DNA from: Gordonia hongkongensis
GTDB lineage: Bacteria; Actinomycetota; Actinomycetes; Mycobacteriales; Mycobacteriaceae
NCBI RefSeq assembly: GCF_023078355.1
Contig: NZ_CP095552.1
Span: 5,022,001-5,086,000, forward strand
Reading direction: 5' to 3'
DNA length: 64,000 bases
Part shown: positions 8,406-18,611 of the stretch, piece after piece
How the letters are laid out: every line of letters begins with the position of its first letter
How positions within the stretch are numbered: position 1 is the stretch's first letter
Position numbers and translations under genes: made by a program
Notes under the pieces: generated by a model
The model's database searches: none
What the model saw: the letters and a program-made list of their open reading frames with translations, nothing else
Told to the model about the DNA's origin: nothing

Positions 8406-9616
8406 CCGGGCGTGGCACCGTCGGCGATCCTTGGCCGGTGACTCCGGACGAAGGACTCCTGCCCCTCGAGGGCATCACCGTGGTGGCGCTCGAACAGGCG
8501 GTCGCCGCACCGCTGGCCACCCGACACCTCGCCGATCTCGGCGCCCGGGTCATCAAGGTGGAACGGGTCGGTGACGGGGACTTCGCGAGGCAGTACGACG
8601 CGGCGGTGCGCGGCGGCGCCGCCTCGCACTTCGTGTGGCTCAACCGCGGCAAGGAGTCGGTCGCCCTCGACCTCAAGAGCGAGGACGGACGCCAGGCGAT
8701 CCGAACCCTGATCGCCGGCGCGGACGTCTTCATCCAGAACCTCGCTCCCGGGGCGGCCGCCCGGCTCGGCCTCGCCGCCGACGATCTGCGCGCCGACCAT
8801 CCCGAGCTCGTCGTCGTCGACATGTCCGGATACGGCGACGCCGGACCGTATCGCGACCGCAAGGCCTACGACATGCTGGTGCAGGCCGAGGCCGGGCTGA
8901 TCTCGGTGACCGGGACGCCCGACGAGATGTCCAAGACGGGTATCCCGACCTCCGACATCGCAGCCGGTATGTACGCACTGACCTCCGTACTGTCGGCGCT
9001 GTTCCGACGCGCCACCACCGGAGTCGGCGCGCGCGTCTCGGTGGCCATGTTCGACGCCACGGTCGAATGGATGGGCCACCCGATGTACATGCGCCTGTAC
9101 GGTGGCCGGCAGATCGCCCGTGCCGGGCTCGGCCATGCGGCGATCGTGCCCTACGACAAGTACCCGACCGCCGACGGCGACATCCTCATCGGCGTCCAGA
9201 ACGACCGCGGCTGGGACATGCTCACCCGCGTGGCCCTCGAGCGCCCGGATCTGGCCGACGACCCCCGCTATCGCACCAACATCGAGCGGGTCTCCCGGCG
9301 AGCCGAGGTCGACGCCGCGATCGGCGCCGAGACCAAACGGTTCACCACCGACGAGCTCGACCGTCGCCTCGCCGACGCGGGCATTCCCGCGGCCGAGATC
9401 CGCGACCTCGAAGGCGTCGTCGCGCATCCGCAGCTGAGTGAGCGCGACCGCTGGCGCGAGGTGGACACCGAGGTCGGCCCGGTACGGGCGCTGCTTCCGC
9501 CGCTGACCTTCGACGACGTCGAACTCGCGATGGGTCCGGTACCGGCGCTCGGACAGCACACCGAGGCGGTGTTGCGGGAATTCGGGATCGGCGTCCCGCC
9601 GACCCCGTCGGCGTAG
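8402..9616 (+). CDS. CaiB/BaiF family (type III) CoA-transferase
   Basis: The protein has 404 residues from TTG 8402, or 392 from GTG 8438. [20 protein letters not shown] and [20 protein letters not shown] are the conserved N-terminal strand and the 'lADlGA.ViKvE' signature. Asp in [13 protein letters not shown] matches the catalytic Asp that forms the mixed anhydride with the carboxylate. FDATVEWM, '[18 protein letters not shown]' and the C-terminal [19 protein letters not shown] complete the family pattern. These enzymes move CoA between carboxylic acids such as oxalate/formate, carnitine or succinate; the donor and acceptor here are unknown. TTG 8402 is favoured because GAGGGG (8391-8396) precedes it at 5 nt and it overlaps the marR stop. 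Confidence 0.85.
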   Translation: MTGRGTVGDPWPVTPDEGLLPLEGITVVALEQAVAAPLATRHLADLGARVIKVERVGDGDFARQYDAAVRGGAASHFVWLNRGKESVALDLKSEDGRQAIRTLIAGADVFIQNLAPGAAARLGLAADDLRADHPELVVVDMSGYGDAGPYRDRKAYDMLVQAEAGLISVTGTPDEMSKTGIPTSDIAAGMYALTSVLSALFRRATTGVGARVSVAMFDATVEWMGHPMYMRLYGGRQIARAGLGHAAIVPYDKYPTADGDILIGVQNDRGWDMLTRVALERPDLADDPRYRTNIERVSRRAEVDAAIGAETKRFTTDELDRRLADAGIPAAEIRDLEGVVAHPQLSERDRWREVDTEVGPVRALLPPLTFDDVELAMGPVPALGQHTEAVLREFGIGVPPTPSA

Positions 9617-9689
9617 GATCGGCGGAACGGACCTGCAGCCCTCGGGTCCCGTTGTTCATGCCCGGATACGACGACCTCTCGGAGGCGAT

Positions 9690-11222
9690 ATGTCCGACGA
9701 TTCTCTGTTCACCACCCGGGATTCGGGAGCACCCGCGGGGAGTGACGAACACTCTCTGACGGTTGGCGCCGGCGGCCCGATCGTCCTGCACGATCACTAC
9801 CTGATCGAGCAGATGGCCCAGTTCAATCGCGAGCGCATCCCCGAACGCCAGCCGCATGCGAAGGGCAGCGGCGCTTTCGGCACTTTCGAGACGACGCAAG
9901 ACGTCTCGGCCTACACCTGTGCCGCACTGTTCCAACCCGGCGTGAAAACCGAGATGGTGGCCCGGTTCTCGACCGTTGCCGGCGAGCGCGGCAGCCCCGA
10001 CACCTGGCGTGACCCGCGTGGTTTCGCACTGAAGTTCTACACCGACGAAGGCATCTACGACATGGTCGGCAACAACACGCCGGTCTTCTTCGTCAAGGAC
10101 CCGATGAAGTTCCAGCACTTCATCCGTTCGCAGAAACGCCGTCAGGACAACAATCTTCGCGACCACGACATGCAGTGGGACTTCTGGACGCTCTCGCCGG
10201 AGTCGGCGCATCAGGTGACCTGGCTGATGGGCGATCGGGGGATTCCCAAGACCTGGCGCCACATGAACGGATACAGCTCGCACACCTACCTGTGGGTCAA
10301 TTCCGAAGGTGTCAAGCACTGGGTCAAATACCATTTCAAGTCCGACCAGGGAGTCGAGCACCTCACCCAGCACGAGGCCGACCAGATGGCTTCTGCGGAC
10401 ACCGATTTCCACACCCGGGACCTGTTCGAGAACATCGCGTCGGGCAACCATCCGAGCTGGACCCTCAAGGTGCAGCTCATGCCCTTCGACGACGCGGTGA
10501 GCTACCGCTTCAACCCGTTCGACCTGACGAAGGTGTGGCCGCACGGCGACTACCCGCTCATCGAGGTCGGCAAGATGACCCTGCACACCAATCCGGTCGA
10601 TCACCACACGCAGATCGAGCAGGCCGCGTTCGAGCCGAACAACGTCGTGCCGGGTATCGGTTTCAGCCCCGACCGCATGCTGCTCGCGCGCGTGTTCTCC
10701 TATGCCGACGCCCATCGCCACCGGATCGGCGGCAACTACAAGCAGATCCCGGTGAACGCGCCGAAGAACGACGTGCATTCGTACTCCAAGGACGGGGCGA
10801 TGCGCATCCACAACGTCCCCGACCCGGTCTACGCACCCAATTCCAAGGGCGGCCCGTCGGCGCTGTATCCCGGCCAGGGCGAACCGCAGTGGGCGGCGAA
10901 CGGGGAGATCCTGCGCAGCGCCTACGTCGACCATCCCGAGGACGACGACTGGGGTCAAGCGGGGACGATGGTCCGGGAGGTCTTCGACGACGAGCAGCGT
11001 GAACGTTTCGTGGACAACGTCGTCGGGCACCTCCTCAACGGTGTCTCCGAACCGATCCTCCAGCGGGCGTTCGAATACTGGCATCGCGTCGACCCCGACA
11101 TCGGTGCGCGGATCAAGTCCGGTGTGACCGAGAAGCAGGACGAATCCGATCCGAAGGCCGATGACCAGGCCAACCCCGCCCGGTCGTCCGCCCAGGAGAA
11201 GGCCAAGGCCGAGAAGGCCTGA
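9690..11222 (+). CDS. katA: Monofunctional haem catalase
   Basis: A small-subunit (510-residue) clade catalase that disproportionates hydrogen peroxide in the cytoplasm. [18 protein letters not shown] carries the distal His, [14 protein letters not shown] and [14 protein letters not shown] the distal Asn region, and [14 protein letters not shown] the proximal Tyr ligand of the haem. [13 protein letters not shown] follows as usual. The C-terminal tail after about residue 485 is a charged, Lys/Asp-rich extension. The ATG at 9690 has GGAGG at 9681-9685. The gene is likely monocistronic: it is followed by a strong hairpin at 11253-11280. Confidence 0.95.
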   Translation: MSDDSLFTTRDSGAPAGSDEHSLTVGAGGPIVLHDHYLIEQMAQFNRERIPERQPHAKGSGAFGTFETTQDVSAYTCAALFQPGVKTEMVARFSTVAGERGSPDTWRDPRGFALKFYTDEGIYDMVGNNTPVFFVKDPMKFQHFIRSQKRRQDNNLRDHDMQWDFWTLSPESAHQVTWLMGDRGIPKTWRHMNGYSSHTYLWVNSEGVKHWVKYHFKSDQGVEHLTQHEADQMASADTDFHTRDLFENIASGNHPSWTLKVQLMPFDDAVSYRFNPFDLTKVWPHGDYPLIEVGKMTLHTNPVDHHTQIEQAAFEPNNVVPGIGFSPDRMLLARVFSYADAHRHRIGGNYKQIPVNAPKNDVHSYSKDGAMRIHNVPDPVYAPNSKGGPSALYPGQGEPQWAANGEILRSAYVDHPEDDDWGQAGTMVREVFDDEQRERFVDNVVGHLLNGVSEPILQRAFEYWHRVDPDIGARIKSGVTEKQDESDPKADDQANPARSSAQEKAKAEKA

Positions 11223-11252
11223 CATTCTCCTCGCAGTTCGCACCGAACCGTG

Positions 11253-11280
11253 GAACGCGCCCTCTGACGGGGGCGCGTTC
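11253..11280 (+). terminator. Probable terminator after katA
   Basis: GAACGCGCCC (11253-11262) pairs perfectly with GGGCGCGTTC (11271-11280) around 8 nt. It has no long U run, as is common in high-GC actinobacteria. Confidence 0.65.
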
Positions 11281-11296
11281 TGCGTCGGTGGCCTAC

Positions 11297-11302
11297 TAGG
11301 CT
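11297..11302 (+). promoter_or_regulatory. -10 box of a probable leaderless cinA transcript
   Basis: TAGGCT ends 7 nt before the GTG start at 11310, and no ribosome site is present, so transcription probably begins at the start codon. Confidence 0.4.
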
Positions 11303-11309
11303 CGATGGC

Positions 11310-12590
11310 GTGAGTGTGCGCGCAGGCATCGTGGTCACCGGAACCGAAGTCCTCACCGGCCGGATCACCGACCAGAACGGGCCCTGGCTGTCCGAGGAAC
11401 TCCTCGAACTCGGGGTGGACGTCGCCCACATCACGATCTGCGGCGACCGGCCCGCCGACCTCACCGCGCAACTGCGCTTCCTCGCCGAGCAGCAGGTGGA
11501 TCTGATCGTCACCAGCGGCGGGCTCGGCCCCACCGCCGACGACCTCACCGTCGCCACCGTCGCCGAGTTCTGCGGCCGCGAACTACTCCTCGATCCCGGA
11601 CTCGAGGAGCACATCGCCGCGATCATCCAGCGTTGGCGCGGGATCGGATTCGACGTCGATTCCGGCCCGACGAGGGCGGGTATCCGCAAGCAGGCCCTGG
11701 TACCGGTGGGGGCGGTTCCGGTACCACCGACCGGCACCGCGCCGGGTGTCGTCATCCCCGCTGCCGCCGGCGTGCCGACGATCGTCGTCCTGCCCGGCCC
11801 GCCCTCGGAGCTCCAGGCGATGTGGCCGACCGCGATCGCCACGGCTGCCGTCGCCGACGTCCTGTCCCGCGCCGACGATCTGCGGCAGGCGACCATCCGC
11901 GCCTACGGTCTCCTCGAAGCGGAACTCGCCGAGACACTGCGATCGGCGGAGACCGCGATCCCCGCCTTCGGGCAACTCGAGATCACCACGTGCCTGCGGC
12001 GAGGCGAACTCGACATGGTCACCCGATTCGCCGCAGCTGATGCGTCGGTCTACGACTCCCTCCTCGACCTCCTCGTCGAACATCATGGGCGGCAGATCTT
12101 CTCGACCGACGGTTCCACGATCGACGATCTCCTGGTCGCCGCCTTGGACGGGCGACTGATCGCGACCGCCGAATCGTGCACCGGCGGACTCGTCGCGGCG
12201 CGGCTCACCGACCGGCCCGGCTCGTCGGCGTACGTGATGGGCGGCGTGGTCTCGTACTCCAACGACGCCAAGTCGGATCTGCTCGACGTCCCGGCCGAGC
12301 TCATCGCCACGCACGGAGCCGTCAGCGAGGAGGTCGCCGCCGCGATGGCCGAGGGTGCGCTCGCACGGTTCGGAACCGATGTCGCGGTGTCGACCACCGG
12401 AGTGGCCGGTCCCGGTGGCGGCACCGAGACAAAACCGGTGGGCACCGTGTGCTTCGGGGTGGCTCTACGAGACCGGCCCACGGTCACCGTCACCCGCAGA
12501 TTCCCCGGTGGCCGCGATCGTGTCCGGTCGCTGACCACCACTGCCGCACTGCATCTCGTCGTACGCGCGCTCAGCGACGCCTCCGCCTGA
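11310..12590 (+). CDS. cinA: CinA: nicotinamide-nucleotide amidase with CinA N-terminal domain
   Basis: A full-length two-domain CinA of 426 residues. The N-terminal half is a MoCF/COG1058 domain ([49 protein letters not shown]), which in homologues has ADP-ribose pyrophosphatase activity. The C-terminal half (from about residue 275) is the NMN deamidase domain with the Ser motif [15 protein letters not shown], followed by [22 protein letters not shown]. Together they clean up and recycle pyridine nucleotides. It is alone in its transcription unit, between the katA hairpin and the hen1-pnkp operon. In some bacteria cinA is co-transcribed with recA; that is not the case here. Confidence 0.93.
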   Translation: MSVRAGIVVTGTEVLTGRITDQNGPWLSEELLELGVDVAHITICGDRPADLTAQLRFLAEQQVDLIVTSGGLGPTADDLTVATVAEFCGRELLLDPGLEEHIAAIIQRWRGIGFDVDSGPTRAGIRKQALVPVGAVPVPPTGTAPGVVIPAAAGVPTIVVLPGPPSELQAMWPTAIATAAVADVLSRADDLRQATIRAYGLLEAELAETLRSAETAIPAFGQLEITTCLRRGELDMVTRFAAADASVYDSLLDLLVEHHGRQIFSTDGSTIDDLLVAALDGRLIATAESCTGGLVAARLTDRPGSSAYVMGGVVSYSNDAKSDLLDVPAELIATHGAVSEEVAAAMAEGALARFGTDVAVSTTGVAGPGGGTETKPVGTVCFGVALRDRPTVTVTRRFPGGRDRVRSLTTTAALHLVVRALSDASA

Positions 12591-12658
12591 CACGACCCTG
12601 CGGTGGTTTAGTGCAGCGATCCTCGGCTCCTCAAACCCGCAAGAGGCGACGCTCCATT

Positions 12659-12703
12659 GCTCCCTGAGGTGCGAGGAGCGCAAGCGACGAGCCTCGAAGG
12701 GCC
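12659..12703 (+). repeat. Single copy of dispersed repeat family A
   Basis: This 45-bp stretch (CTCCCTGAGGTGCGAGGAGC core, then AGCGACGAGCC and CGAAGGGCC) is 42/45 identical to the copy at 38784-38828 by my hand alignment. It lies in the gap between cinA and hen1. It is an intergenic element that occurs in tandem and inverted copies at 38.67-39.04 kb. Confidence 0.75.
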
Positions 12704-12754
12704 GCCGCCCAGAAATCTGTTTCCCGGCAATGCGCAGTAGGTCAGACTGTCCTG

Positions 12755-14167
12755 ATGCTGTTGACCATCTCGGCCGAACGTTCATCCACGCTCGAGACCC
12801 CGAGCGATCTGGGCTTTCTGCTGCACAAGCATCCGGAGAAGGTGCAGCCCTTCGACGTGTACGGCGGAACGGCGCACGTCTTCTACCCCGAGGTCACCGA
12901 TGTTCGCTGCACAGCCGCGCTCCTGGTGGAGGTCGACCCGGTTGCGTTGGTGCGAGGACGATCCGGGACGCGCGACGGGTTCGCGTTGGGCCAGTACGTG
13001 AACGATCGGCCCTACGTCGCCTCGTCGTTGCTGGCAGTGGCGATGGGAAAGGTCTTCCGGTCTGCGCTCCATGGGCGCTGCGCGAGTCGCCAAGAGCTTG
13101 CGGACTCGAAGTTGGATCTGACGATCACCCTACCGGTGGTCCCGGGCGATCCCTCCCTGTTGTGCCGCCTTTTCGAACCCATGGGTTGGACTGTCACCGC
13201 CGAGGCCATCGAGCTGGATGCCACGCGACCCGATTGGGGTGATGCGCCGCTCGTGTCCCTGGCCCTCGTCGGATCGCTTCGTCTGGCCGCGGCACTCAAT
13301 CACCTCTACGTCTTGCTGCCGGTACTCGACGATGCCAAACATTATTGGGTCGGTGACGACGAGGTGGACAAGCTCGTCCGCGCCGGATCGGGATGGTTGG
13401 CCGGCCATCCGGAGCGGGAGCTGATCACCCATCGCTACCTGGCCCACCAGCGCGGGCTGAAAGATGCTGCCACACAACGGTTGGTCGAACTGGACGACCG
13501 GCCGGTCGAGGACGCCGCGGAAGACGACGATCCCGATGTCTCGCGCCCGCTGGTGCGGACAAGGCACGACGCGGTTCTGGACGTCGTGCGCGAGTACCGA
13601 CCGGCGACGATCGTCGACCTCGGATGTGGGTCGGGAGCTCTGCTCGGTGCGTTGCTCGAATTGCGCGGCGTGACACGGGTGATCGGCACAGATGTGTCCG
13701 ACTCGTCCCTGTCGAAGGCGGCCAATCGGCTGCATGTCGACCGGATGACCGAGCGTCAATCCGAGCGCCTCACATTGTTGCTGTCGTCGCTGCAGTATGA
13801 GGACGATCGCCTCGAAGGCCTCGATCTGGCAATTCTCATGGAGGTCATCGAACACATCGATCCAGCACGGCTCCCGGCGGTCGTCGACAACGTCTTCGGG
13901 ACGATGCGGCCCCGCCGCATCGTCGTCACGACACCCAACAGCGAGTACAACGTGCGGTACCCGGCTCTGGTCGACGGCGGCTTTCGACACCCGGACCACC
14001 GTTTCGAGTGGACGCGCCGGGAATTCGAGACCTGGGCCGGTGCGGTGTGTGAATCCTACGGCTATGTCGTCGATTTCAGACCGGTGGGCGAGCACGACGA
14101 CGCGATCGGGCCGCCGACGCAGATGGCTGTGTTTGCACAACTGTCGACGGGACGGGCAAACGCATGA
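12755..14167 (+). CDS. hen1: Hen1: RNA 3'-terminal ribose 2'-O-methyltransferase
   Basis: A 470-residue bacterial Hen1. The N-terminal half (to about residue 240) is the Hen1_L domain that binds Pnkp; residues about 270-460 are the SAM-dependent methyltransferase. DLGCGSG (from Asp288) binds SAM. EVIEHID supplies Glu363, Glu366 and His367, and RHPDHRFE supplies His415; the spacing of 48 between the last two His matches the Mn-binding set of the Clostridium thermocellum enzyme. In the known system Hen1 methylates the 2'-OH of the 3' end before Pnkp seals ribotoxin-cut tRNA, so that the repaired site resists new cleavage. Its ATGA overlap with pnkp shows translational coupling. No clear ribosome site precedes the ATG. 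Confidence 0.93.
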   Translation: MLLTISAERSSTLETPSDLGFLLHKHPEKVQPFDVYGGTAHVFYPEVTDVRCTAALLVEVDPVALVRGRSGTRDGFALGQYVNDRPYVASSLLAVAMGKVFRSALHGRCASRQELADSKLDLTITLPVVPGDPSLLCRLFEPMGWTVTAEAIELDATRPDWGDAPLVSLALVGSLRLAAALNHLYVLLPVLDDAKHYWVGDDEVDKLVRAGSGWLAGHPERELITHRYLAHQRGLKDAATQRLVELDDRPVEDAAEDDDPDVSRPLVRTRHDAVLDVVREYRPATIVDLGCGSGALLGALLELRGVTRVIGTDVSDSSLSKAANRLHVDRMTERQSERLTLLLSSLQYEDDRLEGLDLAILMEVIEHIDPARLPAVVDNVFGTMRPRRIVVTTPNSEYNVRYPALVDGGFRHPDHRFEWTRREFETWAGAVCESYGYVVDFRPVGEHDDAIGPPTQMAVFAQLSTGRANA

Positions 14168-16659
14168 CCGAGCTCAGTATTCCGGAACTGTCCCTGGTCG
14201 TCCTGATCGGTACGACGGGTTCCGGCAAGTCGACCTTCGCGGCCGGCCACTTTCTTCCGACGGAAGTCGTGTCCAGTGACGACTGCCGAGCGATGGTCTC
14301 GGATGACCCCAATGAACAGGGCGCGACGTCGGATGCGTTCGATGTGCTCGAGTACATCGTCGGCAAGCGACTCGACCGCGGCCGGCTCACCGTCGTCGAT
14401 GCCACCAATGTGCAGGCGTCCGCGCGTAAGTCGTTGTTGGCGCTGGCCAAGGAGCACGATGTCCTCCCGGTGGCGATCGTCCTCGACGTTCCGGTCGCAC
14501 TGGCGCTGGAGCGCAACGCCGCTCGGCCGGATCGGGACTTCGGCGCGCACGTCGTGAAGCGTCAGCATGACCAGCTACGAAGGTCGCTACGCAGCCTCAA
14601 ACGGGAAGGGTTCCGCACGATCCACGTCCTGGATTCTGTCGAAGCCGTTTCATCGGCGTCGATCGTGCGGACGCGTCTGTTCAACGACCGCCGAGACGAG
14701 CGCGGCCCGTTCGATGTGATCGGCGACGTACATGGTTGCCGCGACGAGCTCGTGGCGTTGCTCGAGCGATTGGGATATGCGGTCGTCCGCGACGACGAGG
14801 GACGCTGCGTGGACGCCGCGCACCGGGATGGCCGCCGAGCAGTCTTCGTCGGCGATCTCGTCGACCGCGGTCCGGACTCCGCGGGCGTGCTGCGCCTGGT
14901 GATGGGCATGGTGGCTGCCGGCAATGCGCTGTGTGTGTCGGGCAATCACGAGGCGAAACTCGTGCGTGCTCTTGGCCGTAAAGACGTCAAGCCCACACAC
15001 GGCCTGCAGGAGACACTGGATCAGCTGGCCGCAGAGGACACTGAGTTCGTCGCCGAGGTGCGGCGATTCTGCGATGGTCTCGTCGCGCACTACGTACTCG
15101 ACGACGGCAGGCTGGTGGTCGCGCACGCGGGATTGGCCGAGAAGTATCACGGCCGGGCGTCCGGGCGGGTGCGGGCGTTCGCACTATACGGCGACACGAG
15201 CGGCGAGACCGACGAGTTCGGTCTGCCGATCCGTTACCCGTGGGCGACTGAATATCGAGGCGCGGCAACAGTGTTGTATGGACATACTCCGGTGCCCGAG
15301 ACCGAGTGGGTCAACAACACCATGTGCCTGGACACGGGATGTGTCTTCGGCGGCAGCCTCACGGCACTGCGCTACCCCGAGCGCGAGGTGGTGTCCGAAC
15401 AGGCACGAGCGACGTATTACGAACCCGTCCGTCCGCTGGTCCCGCCGCCGCGCCGCCCCGAGGTGCTGACCCTGACCGACGTCCTCGGTCAGCGCGTGGT
15501 CGACACCCATCACATGGGTCGGGTGTCCTTGCGAGACGAGACCGCCGCCGGCGCCTTGGAGGTGATGAGCAGATTCGCGATTCCGCCGGCCGAGCTGCTC
15601 TACTTGCCGCCGACGATGTCGCCGGTGGACAGCTCGTCGCGCGATGGACTGCTGGAGCACCCGGATGAGGCGTTCGGATTCTACGCGAAGCACTCGATCG
15701 GCCGGGTGGTCTGCGAAGAGAAGCACATGGGGTCCCGTGGGATCGTCCGGGTGGCGCGCGACGGGTCCGGCTGCATCCATTCGCGGACCGGACGCGCCTT
15801 CTTCTCCGACGAACGGCAGACGGAACTGCTGTCGCGGATCGCCGATGCCGTGACCCGCGCCGGTGTGTGGACGGACCTCGACGCGACCTGGATACTCGTC
15901 GACGCTGAACTGCTGCCGTGGACTGCGAAGGCGGAGGCCATGATTCGCAGCCAGTACGCCCGGGTCGGCGCCGCGGCGACGCACGCACTGCCGGCGGCGG
16001 TCGACGTACTGGCGGTCGCAGCCGCGCGCGGAATCGATGTCGATGATCTGCTCACCAGGGTGCGGTCGCGCGCCGCCAACGCCGACCGCTTCGTCGACTC
16101 CTATCGTCACCACGTGCAACCGATCGACACTCCGTTGGGAATCCAGGTGGCGCCCTTCCAACTTCTCGCCACGGATGCCGCGACGTATGAGACCCGCGAT
16201 CACGAGTGGCACCTCGGCATTGCGGATCGCCTGGTCGCCTCCGACCCGGAGTTGTTCCGGCCCACCCGACGCCTCGTCGTGGAGACAGCCGATGCATCGT
16301 CGCGCGCAGCAGGCGTCAGCTGGTGGGAGGACCTCACCGCGAGCGGCGGCGAGGGAATGGTCGTCAAGCCGCTCGACAATCTCGTCCGCGGACCGAAGGG
16401 CCTCGTCCAGCCGGGGCTCAAAGTCCGCGGTCGTGAGTATCTGCGAATCATCTACGGCCCCGACTACACCGAAGCGGCGACCCTCGCCCGGCTCAAGAAC
16501 CGCAACCTCCGATTGAAACGGTCGATGGCGCTGCGCGAGTACGCCCTAGGGCTCGAGGCGCTGCGTCGAGCAGTGGCAGGAGAGCCGACGTGGCGCATTC
16601 ACCAATGCGTGTTCGGCGTCCTCGCGATGGAGTCGGAGGCCGTGGACCCGCGGCTGTAA
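14164..16659 (+). CDS. pnkp: Polynucleotide kinase-phosphatase/ligase Pnkp (RNA repair)
   Basis: This 831-residue protein has three enzymes in one chain. Residues 1-170 are a P-loop kinase (GTTGSGKST, 16-24) that phosphorylates 5'-OH RNA ends. Residues about 180-420 are a binuclear metallophosphoesterase (VIGDVHGCRDEL, GDLVDRGPDS, SGNHEAKL, VVAHAGLAE) that removes 2',3'-cyclic phosphate and 3'-phosphate. The C-terminal part is an RNA ligase-type adenylyltransferase (EEKHMGSRG with Lys520 as the AMP acceptor, then EGMVVKPLD and KVRGREYLRIIYG). All catalytic motifs look intact. With Hen1 it forms the bacterial RNA repair complex acting on ribotoxin-cleaved RNA. It ends 10 bp before the convergent fadD. 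Confidence 0.95.
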   Translation: MTELSIPELSLVVLIGTTGSGKSTFAAGHFLPTEVVSSDDCRAMVSDDPNEQGATSDAFDVLEYIVGKRLDRGRLTVVDATNVQASARKSLLALAKEHDVLPVAIVLDVPVALALERNAARPDRDFGAHVVKRQHDQLRRSLRSLKREGFRTIHVLDSVEAVSSASIVRTRLFNDRRDERGPFDVIGDVHGCRDELVALLERLGYAVVRDDEGRCVDAAHRDGRRAVFVGDLVDRGPDSAGVLRLVMGMVAAGNALCVSGNHEAKLVRALGRKDVKPTHGLQETLDQLAAEDTEFVAEVRRFCDGLVAHYVLDDGRLVVAHAGLAEKYHGRASGRVRAFALYGDTSGETDEFGLPIRYPWATEYRGAATVLYGHTPVPETEWVNNTMCLDTGCVFGGSLTALRYPEREVVSEQARATYYEPVRPLVPPPRRPEVLTLTDVLGQRVVDTHHMGRVSLRDETAAGALEVMSRFAIPPAELLYLPPTMSPVDSSSRDGLLEHPDEAFGFYAKHSIGRVVCEEKHMGSRGIVRVARDGSGCIHSRTGRAFFSDERQTELLSRIADAVTRAGVWTDLDATWILVDAELLPWTAKAEAMIRSQYARVGAAATHALPAAVDVLAVAAARGIDVDDLLTRVRSRAANADRFVDSYRHHVQPIDTPLGIQVAPFQLLATDAATYETRDHEWHLGIADRLVASDPELFRPTRRLVVETADASSRAAGVSWWEDLTASGGEGMVVKPLDNLVRGPKGLVQPGLKVRGREYLRIIYGPDYTEAATLARLKNRNLRLKRSMALREYALGLEALRRAVAGEPTWRIHQCVFGVLAMESEAVDPRL

Positions 16660-16669
16660 CCGCTGCGGG

Positions 16670-18316
16670 TCAGAGCGGGCCGGTCGGGAGGTGCCGGCGG
16701 ACGAGCTTGCCGGTGGGGTTGCGAGGCAGGTCTTCGACGAAGACGACGTCGCGGGGCACCTTGTACCGGGCGAGGTGCTTCTTGGCGTGCGCCTTGATGT
16801 CCTCAGGCGTGGGGTTCGCATGTTCGGCGGCGACGATGAAGGCGCGCAGACGTTTTCCGTATTCGTCGTCGTCGACGCCGATGACCGCCACGTCGTCGAT
16901 GTCGGGATGCTCGCCGAGCAGGTTCTCCACCTCGAGCGGGTAGACGTTCTCGCCGCCGGAGACGATCATGTCGTCGTCGCGGCCGTCGATGTGGAGGAGC
17001 CCGTGCTCGTCGAACCGGGCCATGTCGCCGGTGGACATGTAACCGTCGATGATCTCCTTGTTGCGGCCGTCGGTGTACCCCTCGAACGGGGCGCCGTTGC
17101 GCACGAACAGCCTGCCGCGCACGTTGGTCCCGGAGATCCGGTTGCCCTTGTCGTCGAAGAGCGCGAGTCGGCTCGTGACCGGTGCGCGGCCCACCGTCCC
17201 CGGTGCCAGACGCAGCTCCTTCGGTTGCGCGACCGTGGCGATCGCGACCTCGGTGGAGCCGTAGAGGTTGTAGAGCACGTCACCGAACGTGTCCTGAATG
17301 GCTTCCGAAAGTGTCGGCGACAGAGCCGAACCCGCGAGCACGACGATCTTCAGCGACGACACGTCGTACTTGCCGATGACGTCGGGACCCAGGGCGACCA
17401 TGCGGTGCAGCATGGTCGGGACGGCGACCAGCACCTCCGCCTTGTGCTCGGCGATCGCGGCGAGGGTCTTCTCCGCGTCGAACCGACGCATCACCACGGT
17501 CTTGTTGCCCAGCGCCGTCCCCACCCCCCACAATGCGAAACCGGTGGAGTGGAAGATCGGCGAGACGATCACCATGGCGCTGCGCTGCGGCAACGAGATC
17601 CGGTCCAGCAGAAGCGCACTGGCGAACGGTGACATCTTGGATCGCTGGGCGCCCTTGGGCAGTCCGGTCGTGCCGCTGGTGAGGATGACGAGTCCACCCC
17701 ACGCGGCTGGTTCGGGCGGAGTCGACGTATCGCCGGTGGCTGCGATGTCGTCGAGGGTCTGGACGCCGTCGCCGACGGGGCGGTTGCCGTCGATCCAGGT
17801 GACGATGCGCAGGGTGTCGGCGGGGAGGGAGTCGGCGAGGTCGGTGAACTCCTCGTCGTAGAGCATCGCCACGATCTTCTCGCGTTCGGCGACCTCGGCG
17901 AACTGGGTCTTGCCGAAGCCGGTGTTCATCATGGCCAGGCGGAACCCGGCCTTGCCCGCGGCGCTCATGGTGGTGAGCAGACCCCGGTGGTCCCGCGCGA
18001 TGACGCCGATGACCGATCCCGGCTTGATGCCGGACGCGAGCAGGTGGTTGGCGAGTGCGTTGGCGTGCGCATTGAGTTCACCGAAGGTGAGCTCGCCGTG
18101 CTCGTCGGCGACGGCTCCGGCCTCGGGATACTCGTCGGCACCGTGTGCCACAGCCGCCGCACACGGACCGATGATCTTGGCCCGCTTGACCGTGGTCAGC
18201 AGCTCCTTGGGTTTCGTCGGATCCACGAGACCCGATCGCCGCAGGACCTTGAACGCCCCAAAGGCATCCTGCGCCGATTCCACCACCGTGCCGACCGCAC
18301 CGGTCACCGAGACCAT
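16670..18316 (-). CDS. Fatty-acyl-CoA synthetase (FadD-type AMP-binding ligase)
   Basis: An adenylate-forming ligase of 548 residues, activating a carboxylic acid with ATP and transferring it to CoA. ILTSGTTGLPKGAQRS is the P-loop-like A3 motif, NLYGSTEVAIAT the A5 motif, GYMSTGDMARFDEHG the A7 motif and DRDDMI-like GRDDDMIVSGGENVYP the A8 hinge; NPTGKLVRR near the end carries the catalytic A10 Lys. The N-terminal segment LRRSGLVDPTKPKELLTTV resembles mycobacterial FadD2/FadD12-type ligases. I start it at the ATG at 18316 (MVSVTGAVG) behind AAGGTGGGG; the open frame to 18457 is Arg/Gly-rich and probably leader. It is convergent with pnkp. Confidence 0.88.
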   Translation of the reverse strand: MVSVTGAVGTVVESAQDAFGAFKVLRRSGLVDPTKPKELLTTVKRAKIIGPCAAAVAHGADEYPEAGAVADEHGELTFGELNAHANALANHLLASGIKPGSVIGVIARDHRGLLTTMSAAGKAGFRLAMMNTGFGKTQFAEVAEREKIVAMLYDEEFTDLADSLPADTLRIVTWIDGNRPVGDGVQTLDDIAATGDTSTPPEPAAWGGLVILTSGTTGLPKGAQRSKMSPFASALLLDRISLPQRSAMVIVSPIFHSTGFALWGVGTALGNKTVVMRRFDAEKTLAAIAEHKAEVLVAVPTMLHRMVALGPDVIGKYDVSSLKIVVLAGSALSPTLSEAIQDTFGDVLYNLYGSTEVAIATVAQPKELRLAPGTVGRAPVTSRLALFDDKGNRISGTNVRGRLFVRNGAPFEGYTDGRNKEIIDGYMSTGDMARFDEHGLLHIDGRDDDMIVSGGENVYPLEVENLLGEHPDIDDVAVIGVDDDEYGKRLRAFIVAAEHANPTPEDIKAHAKKHLARYKVPRDVVFVEDLPRNPTGKLVRRHLPTGPL

Positions 18317-18611
18317 GTCCACCCCACCTTCCGCGGCTGGGCCGCGTCGTCGCTCTCTTCCGGTTCGCTGCGCGCCCGACGCACCCTGGTCACCGTCGTC
18401 ACCAGCCGTGCCACAGGTGCAGGATATGCCGACCATGCCGACCGATGTCCGTTTCACCCGAATCGGTTGTCACACTGATCAGTTCACCGCATTTCGCACT
18501 CAGGTCACCGTTCGCCGTCCCGATGGGGTCGACCGAACGGCGATCTCGTGGCGACAGGCTACCAAGTCTGACAACTCGCGTCATCAGATTGGAGCCCCAC
18601 GTGCTCTCGGG

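Noticed and set aside
9084..9089. TGTACA inside the CaiB gene as a regulatory site
   Set aside because: It arises from Met-Tyr-Met codons in a conserved coding region and lacks the AT-rich flanks of the three promoter sites.
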